Positions 10,601 to 22,600 of a stretch of 29,020 bases of DNA are shown piece after piece. Where the stretch lies: the NCBI GenBank assembly GCA_019648995.1, contig BLXT01000427.1, positions 98,876 to 127,895 of the forward strand, given 5' to 3'. The position numbers were made by a program, and so were the translations under genes. Position 1 is the stretch's first letter. Each line of letters begins with the position of its first letter. The notes under the pieces are model-generated. The model ran no database searches. It saw only the letters and a program-made list of their open reading frames with translations, and had not been told where the DNA came from. This DNA comes from Plakobranchus ocellatus. Its lineage: Eukaryota > Mollusca > Gastropoda > Plakobranchidae.

Positions 10601-13600
10601 AATACTAATATGGGAAGATCTATAAATATAATCTCCTGTTGAAGAACACCAATACTCTTTGGTTTGAGAATTCAGAGGAAGGTGTCTGTTGACAAACCAC
10701 GAATTAGAGAATATCGGAAATCTTAGAGTCAAAAACTTTGTTGGAGACCCCTGGGTTTCATAAAGTGTTGACTAGGGACAGATAGTTGTCAATATGGACA
10801 TTTCTTCATACAATCAATAAACTTGATGATGCATTAGACAAAAGGGATCTACTTTATAAAGCTTGGCCATTCCTTAACCATCTTTTGAGAAAATTTAGAT
10901 TTCATTATTTCAAACACAATGTCTCAGTTTAGATGAGGGTACGATTCCATTAAAAAAACAAACTAGCTACATAAAGGATGAGTCAGCTAAGTTTGGGGAA
11001 AATCACTTATCCTCTTGGTGGGGACAATGGCTACATTGCTTGTGCTGAAATATTTACTGGCTGAGTAGAGCTGCGAACTGATATCATTGAATAAGTGGCA
11101 ATGCCATCAAGTGACTTCTGACATCTGCTGGTGTAAAATGGAAAAATCACATTCTTATGATAGATGGCTTGTACAACAGTGAAGATCTTCACAAAGATTT
11201 ATCTAACAATGCAAAGCAGATTTGTTGTGGAAACTATAATGATAAACAGAAAACCCTAACCTAAATCTCTGGAGTGAAAAAGTGTGGGGACTGCAACTTT
11301 CAGTTGCCATGGTATTGAACGGTCAGAAATCATAGAAAAGTAGGGATAGCAAATCAAAGGTGTAAGATGAATCACTTGAGGAGATCAACATGCCTCAGCT
11401 CATGAAAGATTACAATGAGTAAATGGACAAGACAAGAATGACCACTTGCTGACACCATCACTGGCCAAGACAGCTATTTGTAAAATTAGTTTTTATGGGC
11501 ACTGTATTATGCATCCATTCTCTCTCAAGCCTTGCAGCCTGTATAGGCAATAAGTTTCACCTTGAGGCAGTTCATAGACCAGGGCAGGATGCAGCATTTA
11601 CTTGATGGTTGAATCCCTTTCAAGTGCTCCCAATAAGCTAAGGCTCAACCCCCAGTTGACGGATTGCTTGTTGAACATAGGATTACATTATGATTCATTA
11701 TCCTTAAGGATGATTCAACAAATCATCTGTGTGCTGTCTGCTCATAAAAATTCAAAAGCTTCCAAAAGGAAAAGCCCAATGTGCCATACAAGGAGTGCCT
11801 TGTCAAGGCTGTGAAATCATCTGCTTGCTGCACCCAATGTGAGCCCTACTTCTCTGGCAAGAAAGGAGGCACACAATTGACTGAATGGCATACAAAAGTC
11901 CAGTTTGGGCACTAAAATGACAGAAAATCCTCTAAATATCTACATATAAAATTTCAAGTTGCTACGAGGGCAGGCTGATAAATAATTAAGTTCCCTTTGC
12001 TAATAACTCAGTCGATTTTCGTCACATCGACCTAAAATTTCATACATATACTCTCGAAACATTTTTCTACGCTTAACTAGAACAACAAGTTTGTGTGACG
12101 TCATTTGTACTCATAATGCAGTGACGTGCAACACGTGATGGGGTAGCCATGTTTATGAGACAATGGCGACGTCCAATGACCTTCTCATCAAACAGCACTC
12201 TGTTATCAAGTTTTTGGCAGCTGAGGGATGATCTGCTGCAAATATTCATGCAAGAATGAAGACAGTTTATGGTGAAATGTGCATTTCAGACTGTGCAGTT
12301 CGCAAATGGGTGAGAATTTTTAAAGGGGAAGACCCCAGAGAGACAATTCTGCATGATCAAAAGAGTTCGGGTAGGCCCATTTCCGCATCGGTCACGGCTC
12401 ATCGAGAGAAAGTTGACTGCATGATTAGAGCAAATCGAAAGGTCAAACAAAAGGAAATTGCCAATGCAGTAGGCATTTCAAAAGAACGAGTGCACCATAT
12501 CGTCACAACTGTACTGGGTTACCGAAAAGTCTCTGCCTGTTGGGTCCCACGACAGCTCACTGTAGAGATGAAAGCGCAGAGAAAGGACATGTGTACTCAA
12601 CTCTTAGAGCTTTCAACTGTCTTCATTCTTGCATGAATATTTGCAGCAGAACATCCCTCAGCTGCCAAAAACTCGATAACAGAACGCTGTTTGATGAGAT
12701 GGTCATTGGACGTCGCCATTGTCTCATAAACATGGCTACCCCATCACGTCTTGCACGTCACTGCATTATGACTACAAATGACCTCACACAAACTTGTTGT
12801 TCTAGTTAAGCGTCGAAAAATGGTTCGAGAGTATATGTATAAAATTTTAGGTCCATGTGATGAAAATCGACTGCGTTATTAGCAAACGGAACTTAATTAT
12901 CAGCCTGCCCTCGTATCTTTTACAGTTTTCAAGCTATAGGCAACCACATCCCATTAAGGAAAAATTTTGGCGAGTCCAGGCAGAGGAGTTTGCTAGCTCT
13001 GAGGTGTTCAGAGCTCGAGGGGTTAACATCAACACTTTATAAAATAAATAAATGACAATGCAAGTCAATTTGTTGTAGTTTTCAATTCAACACTTGACAT
13101 TAAGCATCTTTAAAGTAAATTCCTGGATGGAGTCATATTTTTGGACTTTATAGGGCTGTATTATAGGGGGGATTTCATTGAGCGACTACAACTTGTGGCA
13201 TAAAAGCAAAATAATATATCAGTATTTTCCTGCAAGATTCTGGATTTACATTAAAAGGCAAGTTTGCCAATATTAAAATTATTTTTTCTCTCTCTTTCAA
13301 CGATAAACTTATAAATTTGATTCAATAAAGTGTTCCCTGCAAATTGTGTCAAAGTACATATACCGTACATATTCTTGCCAATAAATTAACTATTTTGTAG
13401 AATTGTATCCATACACTATAATGGTTTACCTAATGATGCCTTCCGTCGCTCTGTTGCAATTGTCTCATGGTCAAAGTCCGACACAAACTGACCCATCTCT
13501 GTCACGGATCCCAAGCATAGCTTGCTGTGAAAGAAAAAATCCTTTGTGATGTCAACTTATTCATGAGAGAACCCCAAACTCTAAACTTAATAGATTCAAA

Positions 13601-16600
13601 CAATTAAAGTAAGTAAAATTTTCACTGCCTGGTTGACCAATTTCAACTTCTGATTTTATTTCAAAATATATGTGCTTCAACATCATTGCCAGAAGCTCCA
13701 GTAAAACCCTTAAAGATTTGACATGTGAGGCTGTCTTAAAATGAGTATACTTGTGGTCTAACTGGCTTAAGGTATAACTGAAACCTCCAAATACATGAGT
13801 TAAAAATAAACTCTCATCTATAATTTTTATGGCCAAAGTTTTCAATATTTTTTGTGAGTTATTTATCCTTCATGTAATGTGTTGCTTCATCATGCAAAAT
13901 CAGTTTCACACATCTTCTAGAGCAATGGCCATAAAAATCAAGTAATCTCAAACATTGCCAGACTCAATTAAACATTAAAAGTTTGGACATAAAAGTGAAA
14001 AATTGTAGCAACTGTTCTGATATTTACAAAACTTGTTTTTGTGGCAAAATGTCACATTTTGTCCACTACACAACTGGTTGGTTTTGTCCACAAAATACAC
14101 TGCTCAACACAAGAGGATCAATCAGAACAAACCATGACTAGACTCTTTTTCTGAGAAAGCTACCCAAACCATGAGAAAGTTGGATAAAAGTTCATTTTCT
14201 TCATACAATCATGAATTTTTAAGAGACTATTTAAGTAATTAGAAAATTTTTAAAAAGGAAAAAAAAAAACAACTTAAAAGGCATAAGCTTTCATCTTAAA
14301 GTTGGATTCCGAGTCTTGTGGAATCATCAGTGCAAACAATAGCACTTAAAAAAAAATACATACAAAATTTCACTTTGTCCTGGTAAATAAGAGGAAAACA
14401 GTTCTGACATATAAAGGAAATGTGCAAATCATCTAACTGACCCATGGTTAACATAACTCACTTGGCTTGGGGCCGCTTCCACAAATCGTCAGGGTTAAAC
14501 ATATCCATGGTCATACTGAAATCTCCATCTATGTTTAGTTTGGATTTGTTGGAACTTCGCTTCACTCTGCGTGTATCCACAGCCAAGAGTGTGTTACGGG
14601 CACTGGAGGCAGTCATAGTAGACTCCCCACCCTGGCTCACATTGCTAAAGCTGTGTTCCGAAGAGGCATCACTTTCTGAGAACAAGAAAAGTTTGAATCT
14701 ACTATGAAGGAATCAAAATTTAAAAATTATGCTTTTGCATGTACGCTGAGCATTGACAAATCACAGAGGGTAATGAAGCTAATCACATCATCAAAATAGA
14801 CATTCACATCAATAAAAGCCACAAATTTTTCTATTCTTTTATAGAATTTAGAAGCAAAAAAGTAGATTCTTTAGGACAAGAAATAAAAAAAGGCTGGCCA
14901 TTTACAATAATCAAAAGAAAATGTCTATGGTCAATTACGATTGCCATTTTGAAGAATCTGTTCCTTACTTATGGCCATATTACAAAATAATAATTAAAAA
15001 AAACCACATATTTCAATTGTTTTGCACACAAGACAATGTATGACAAAATAACAATTGTGAATAAAATAGAGAATAAATGAAGGGTAACTTATCCTCCTGA
15101 CCTGAGCGACGATGACTTTTAAAAGACAGTCCAGAACTGCTAGTGCTGCCACTCTTCTGAGGGATGTCCTCATTGATCTGAACTGTGCTGATCAGATCTG
15201 ACAGATATCTGTGGTAGATCTGACTGTGCAGGTAGTTGGGGAAGTAATTCTACACAGGAGACAAAATAATAAGGACATTTTAGTCATACTGCCTGCTTAA
15301 TTTTCTTACAAGTAGAAATATTTTATCCTCTGTAATTGATAGAAATGGATATGTAGCTTGTTGGGTTTAAAAAAACATGAGGATGAGCTGATAAGCAATG
15401 TCTGTTTGGCATAGTTTCTTACTTTCACATTTTTTTCACACATGAACAGCAATGCTTAGCTATCCTAGGCTTATTTTATTTTGCACAGCAAAGTCTCCAG
15501 TGCACCTACTCAGGGGTGACAAAAAAGGATCAGTTTCCAATCCTACCAATGAAGATAGCAAAACTTTATATAGACGATAACAGGCATCGGCTTTCACACG
15601 AGTATCACTATCATAGTAGTTCCTCTTCAGGTATCTTTTTGATCAAGGGAAGATGAAAAATCCAAAGGAGCCAGGTCTGGAGGCTGGGGAAATCCGGTTG
15701 CATCAGAGCATTTTTAGTGTGCCGATTATTGTGAACTTTAAGCTTGCGTCTGAGTTTACCATTTTACCTTTTCCAAAAATTCCATGTGCACAATTCCTCC
15801 CAAGTCCAGACAATGACAAGCAGCACTTCTTTTCAGCAAGTTCACAACTTTCTTGGACTTGGAGGGAAGTTTTCTGCCATACTCAATCAATCGGCTTCGG
15901 CTTTTCAATTTGGAGTGATGCACCTATGACTCATCTATGATAACAGTGAAAATTTGTTGCAGGAAAACAATGGATCCTTTTTCAGCTCTTGACATTTGAC
16001 ACACCAACCTGACAAAGATTTTCCTTTAGCCTAAGATACCTGTAAGGATATCTTGATTTAGATAGCAACGTCTTTTTGGTTAACAACACACCAATTGGTC
16101 TTAAGAAGCGCTCTATCTCATCTTGATTGATTGGATTTGATGCACTTTGTAGCCTTCCAGAATGAATTTGGCATGCAATCTGGTCTCAATTGGATCTTCA
16201 CCTTTCATCACTACTGCTTACATTGAAACTTTTTGTTAGTGGTGCAACCGGGGAAAATAAACCTTTCAACAAATAAGGTCTAATAAGGAGTGAGCCATAA
16301 TTACATGTAGCTGATTTCTCGCTTTTTACTTATTATGATCTTCGTTTTTACAGGTCCTAAGCTCAATTTTTTAAAACTTGACCAGAAATTTATTTTCTGC
16401 GGTAACATCTCATTATCATTTGCCTCCAAGAGTGTATAATGACATATAAAACTTTACTCTGCTTTAAGATACAAACCTTTTCTAACATCTTTAAAACAAT
16501 GTTTTTAGCTTTGGTGAAACAGTCTGGCAAAGGTCCATCCTCACGGCATATATTGCTCTCTATCTCAAATCTTAGTTTGTCATCAAAACCCACAGGATTG

Positions 16601-19600
16601 GTGGCTTGTAATGAGAAATACCTGGAAAAGAAAACCACTGATGACAACGAGATTTGCTTATTTGTACACACAATCTGTTAACAGAAAATCTCAAGCTTTC
16701 AGCATCTTGGGAGGGAGAAAAGAGAGGGAGAGAAAGGATGGGGAAGGGAAGAGAAAAATTCCTACTCAAAGGGTGACAAAGAGGACTATAGTGAAGAGCA
16801 GACACATCAAAAGGCATCTAGACTTGAGTTACCATTTATATTACTGCTGCGTTCAAATACATTTTTGACATGCAAGAACAAGAGTAAAATATATTTAAAT
16901 AATGTTTGTAGTTTAACTGTAATGAAAGATTAAAATGCTAACATATGAAAGATGTACAATCAATCAACAGCATCATATTTTGTTTCTGAAACTAGTAAAG
17001 CTTATTTTACATTCAACATGTCAATATAGGAAATATCTTCACTTATAGAGTTGCTCCTCTGCTTTATAGAGTGCACTCTGAAATGAACTTTTCCTTTTAA
17101 AAATTAGAGGAGAAAAATAATTCACAGCAAAAGAGAGTGGTTAACGTCAAGAAATATGGGAAACAAAAAATATTCGTGTGCTGGCTGACATATTTCAGCA
17201 GTTGTATCCCTTGGCGTACACTTGTACTCTTCTGTTAAACATTTTGCAGCCACCATTGTTGCTGAACACACTCAAGGGCCTAGGTTTCATGTTCTATATA
17301 CAATACAAAACCTTAGCAGAGTAAAAACACAGGATCAGGAAAAAAAGAATTTCATTGTTTTCACGAAATATGAAACATGACAAAATAGTAAAACTCTTGT
17401 AAAATCTTTAGCATAAAAACTTCATCAGAGTTGTTTTAAGATTGAACTATCTTATTTTGCTACAAAGCCTCACTTGTCATAAATGACCATGGCATCTGTC
17501 TGGGCCTGGATTGGGTCATAGCTGCTCTTGGTGATTAAAAGCTGCTGCTGGAAGTTACTGGCGCACAGCCACACCTGCATGAGATCACTGGCTCCCTCCT
17601 GCTCTATGTACTAGAAAAATATACCAGATAATGTTTCTTATTAAATAGACCCTACATCAGGAAAATATGGGGGAAAAAAGATTTAAGGGAATAGAGATTC
17701 AATTTCTAATTAAGTTAATCTAAAGGTGTTTATTCATTATGAAAAAAAAAACAAGTTTGAAGGTTTGGAATTTATTGACCTTTTTTGAAATCAAAATATT
17801 TTGTAATGCTATCTGAGAAGTTCTCTCTATATTGAGTTTATTAAAAAAAAACTCAACGACTTACTTTAGCAAGGATGTAAAAGAAGATTAAAAAATTATG
17901 GTAACAAAGTCAGACTCAGCAGTGTATCTATTAGCATGTTATAGACAGAGCTACATTGTTTTTGGCTGATTCCTTAGGTAGCAAGTGCCAGATTTTCTCC
18001 CTAATTTTTCATTTTTGTTTTTGTTTTAAAACACAACAAATTTCCACTTATTGCAAAGATAATAAATGTACAACCAGGATTAAGAGAAGACATCCTCTTT
18101 ACAAGTAGAAAAGCACATTAGATGCAAATAGTCTTTCAGAGAATAAATTACATTGTGGCATACTTTTTCTAAAGCTAATACGCATTAACCAATAAGTATC
18201 CTCAAGACCTGACATGATGTGATGATGTGGGCCTGAAATTTACACCTGAATTCTAAAGCCAAGCCAGTCAGAAACCAAACATGTCAAAGATAAACAAATA
18301 ATTAGATTAATAGCAATACCATTTTTCAAATTATTCATGTATCTGATTTTTCATGGTAGATAAGGATTAATTTAAAAAAAAACCTTCATTAATAAATGAG
18401 AATGAGTGAGAACCCTAGTGAGATCCACTTTATACAATTTCTGATAATCAGACTGTTCTATCTCAATAAAATCATGGTTTTTTTTTTAATGTTTATTTTT
18501 TTTTCTTCATTTGCAAGTTTCTTCATAAACTTAAAATAATTATAAATTGAACATAGTGTGAATCCCCAATCATGCAGTTGTTAATGACTGTTGTAACCAT
18601 TGTGAAGCATCCAAGTCAGAATGCTTACTGTTGATGCCTTACCTCCATAAAGTAACACAGAGCATTTTCATTGAACAAGATATCAGGCAGGAAAACTCTC
18701 TCCGAGGTCAGCACATGCACCTGGTGGCGGCAGTGGAAGGCACTATCTTTGAAAGGTTGAAAATACCTGCAAGACCAGCAGTGAGCATCCTCTGAGATTT
18801 AGATACTACAAATAATCATTAATATTTATAATAAAAGTCATTCATTGTCACAAAAAAAAAAAAAACGAGGCAAAAATCAATTCCAGTGGTTTTGCAAAAT
18901 TAAAAAGCCTGATAATAGCATGTGAGCGACTCTGTATTTTAAAGTTTACCACAAAGGCAAAGCATGACTTTACTTCCTGCAAACTCATGCCAGTGCTTGC
19001 TTGTTGGAAAATACTGCTGAACTAACAGTGCCTTGCGTATCTAGCTTTGGTTCACTATATGTAGCGTGAGGTTTTTTCGGCACAAATTCAGAGAATTCTC
19101 AAAAAAAAAAATATGGCTTGAGACCAGTCCAAAAAGATAAAGTTGCATTTCAACATTTTAAATCATTGATACACCCAGAAAGTCCATTTAATAATATTTA
19201 CTGTAAAATGTGAAAACTGGATAGATCTATTATGATTCTGTTCCACAATATTAAAAGGCTTTTCTTATTATTTAATAAAGAAATGAGAGGTAGGGAAAAA
19301 TAAACAACTTTAGATTTTATTTTCTCAAATGCTAAATGCAACATCTAAAAGATTCAAACTATTCTCAAGACAAAGATACTTATTTGAAAAAAAAAATAAA
19401 GCTTGACTAATAATTTTGTTGATAACATCAGCAAATGCATGTGATGGTGAAATTAGAGACAGCTCTAAATTTCCAAAATTGATTAAAAAAAAGATGCACA
19501 GAATAGAAAATATGCACTTACTCAGAGTCTAGCTTGTTTAATACAAATCTCTGACAGTTTACAAAACATTCTGGGTCAACATTTCCATTTTCTTGGCAGA

Positions 19601-22600
19601 TTTTACCTGGAATATTCAAAACAGATCATAGAGATTTCACCTAAATGGTGTTATTGCACTCCACAGATTAATATAATCTGAAACTGGTAATTAGGCATTT
19701 TAATTTTCACAAGATTTAAGTTCTTTGACTGTATTTTATAAGAAGTGATAAATCGCATAGTTAAAAAAAAAAATTAGTTGGAAAAGAGAAGTGCATTGGA
19801 AATAGTTTTCAAACTTATCTTTTCTTGCCCTACAGCTGTAAATGCAATAGCTTAAAAATTGATAAAATTTTTAAGATGTTTCAACACCTCACATTCAAAG
19901 AACTCAATGCCTCTTTTTATTGGCTTTTCAAAAAAACAGAAGTTTGTAAGACAAACATAATAATATTAATATTATGAATGAATTTTCTCCCATCCATTCT
20001 GGAAAATCAAGACAAAGACTCAAATTTCTGTTTCACTAGTCATAAATAATAAAGCACTTCGAGCACTAATCTTCTCTCACTTACTTATGGCTTCTGATCG
20101 TAAGGAGTCATCAACACCAATTGGTTGAGGGGCATCTTTGGCAATGTAAGTAGAAAAAATAGTAACAGCATCTCTCTCCACACCTACAGGTTGAATTAAA
20201 AAAGGTGTTAGGCACTGAATAGTATTTTATAGCCAGACTAACTAAAAATTAGTCAGAACTTATTTTTATTCCTCTGTTTTAGAACAAATAGAATATACTA
20301 TATTTTTGTGTAAAATTTCACATTACACATATAAAAAAGACAAAACTTAATGCAAATTTAGTATTAATTTAAATACATGAATAATTTTTAAAGTTTTGAA
20401 AATGCAAAAGCTCATTTCTATTAGCATTTTTTGTTTAAAAATCATACCTTTTCAGTTTTGGAGTTTCAAATTTTTTTTTACAGGTAAGACCTTTTTAGAT
20501 AAAAGAAAGAAAAATAAAATTACTGTTTAACAAAATATGGTAAAGCAAATGGAAATAAATCTGCTAAAAACTAGCACTACAAGTCTTATAGAAATCTGCA
20601 CAATACACAAGACATGTAATATTACTCACTTCTTTTTAACTTTTGCAACAGCTCATCAGGGTGATCTAAAGGGCTTAAGGGTGATGATAATGAACTGGCC
20701 TCAGCTCCTTCACTTGGATCCCAACCATCTCCTTGGCTTGGACTAGAAATCTCTGATTTGTGATCATCAGCATCATCATTTTTTTCACTGGATACTGTCA
20801 TTGGTAGTTGCAACTGAGCACTAGATGGACTGGGAGTTTGTGATTGCCCAGCCATTGACTCAGCTGCTGTATTCAAAACTTTTTGATGTGGGTTTTGAAC
20901 AGCACATGGTGAGGATATGCTTGGGCTTTCTCTTACTGACTGGTCTTTATGTGTATTCCTTTCAGAATAAAGATAAGCTTGATCAGTTTCATCTGAGGCT
21001 TTGGCACTTTGATAGGGTTTTGAGAGATTTTGCACATTTTGATCACAGTGGGAAATTCCTTGGTTTCCATTCAGTTTATCACATGATGTTGTTTTGACAG
21101 CTGTGGCAGGTTGGGACAAAGTTTCACTGGCCTCAGTAGTATCTGAATGACTTTCCTTCACGACAGAGGTTTCTGATGCTAGAGAGTTTGAACTCTCCGT
21201 CCTTCGCTTGCGGGAATGAGACTGAAGTAAGTGTGTTCTCATGCGGGTGAGAGTTGAGGCATGGAATGATTCTGCATCGCACCAAAACTGGATGAGCCGC
21301 TCGGCTCGCTGTGCTTTCATAAACGCCTTAAAGCAAGCTAAGGCATTTTTATCCCTCACAACTTCCAGAAGAGTCTTGGAAAGGCGTGATGAAGTTCTTA
21401 AAGGAGACTCAAGAGACTCAACAGGGAGATCTGATGATAAAAGTGTAATTTACAATTAGTTTTACTTTTAAAGGAAGAATTGTAAAAACAGCATAAAGAA
21501 TGAAAGTGCTGAGAATATGTAAACAACCTAAAAGTTGTAAAAATGTCCAAAAAAAGAAAGACTGCAAATGGTGAATCACCAACTTGGAGAATAAGTTTCC
21601 CACCAAAAGAGTAAAAAAAAAATTGAGCTTAAACTATTGTATTTCCATAAAATCGCTTCTGCTCTTACTTCTTAGGACTGAAAAATGAAAGATACTGTGT
21701 TTTTCACAAGCAATAAAATAATTGAATGTATATAAGATATACTTGCATGATTAAAGGTTTGTAGAATTCTCCATGTGATGTCATTTCAAAACATGGCATC
21801 TCTCCAAATAAAATAAAAGAAAAATCATGCAAGTTCACAAAACAAGACCTCAGATCATTTTATAATTAACTCATTCTAAAATACTGTTTTTCATTTATCT
21901 TTTCATATAAGAGTTTTTGAGTTTGAAAAAAAAAAGCTTTTTCTCTTACCTTGATTGTGTTCAAGCACTGATTCTGACAAGACCAAAGTTTGAGGCCTTG
22001 CATTACCCGAGCCCAAGCCATTTGCAAAGCTTGATGCAAAGCCTGAAAAATATAAAAGCCAAAGAAATATGTAATATGCACTGTGTTTGTTTTTTCTCTT
22101 ACTTTTTGTCTGGTAGCTAATCCAAATAATATCTCACATGTTAGAAAAACTGAAACTACACTTTTTAGGTGAATCAATATGTAAATATTGGGTTTTTTTT
22201 TGTTTTTTTTGCTTTTTTTTAATGTAACAACGCACATACAAAAATTCAATTTCAATTCAGTGATAGTCTTAAGAAAAAAAAACAAACCCAAAACGAACAA
22301 AAGCAGAGAAACAACTAGATTAAGATCGATGACTAAGCATCAGGTAAATACTTGTAGCAAAAATAGAACCATCACTAGATACAATGACATTCATTTCGTT
22401 GTCTAAAAAAAGGGCATTCCAGCACTAAAGTAAAGTGAATAATGTCTCTCTACTTCACATACAATATAACAGCATCATCACCTATATCAGTGCTCCAAGA
22501 ATCTGGTGTGTTTGGGGTCAGTGGCAGACTAGTCGTGGACTTGCTTGAGCGGTTTGAGGGAGTCCTTACTAAACCCACACCAACAGGATGTGCCTTGTTC

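Larger units (their letters stand above)
9204..13429 (-). other. AKAP10: AKAP10 intron 12 (largest), packed with transposons
   Basis: The donor is GTAAAC at 13429 and the acceptor TTGCAG at 9204. It contains a CA microsatellite (9339-9392), the piggyBac remnant (10741-11910) and the foldback mariner (11965-12913). The rest, 9400-10735 and 12914-13429, is AT-rich with no recognised content. Confidence 0.85.

Noticed and set aside
12540-12809. 89-codon plus-strand frame across the mariner arm
   Set aside because: It runs through the inverted arm in a shifted frame and has no transposase content.
20825-21097. Plus-strand 90-codon frame opposite AKAP10 exon 4
   Set aside because: It is an antisense shadow of a long coding exon.
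21866-22300. 144-codon minus-strand open frame overlapping AKAP10 exon 3
   Set aside because: It is mostly intron in the wrong frame. The exon phases select a different frame (FASSFANGLGSG).
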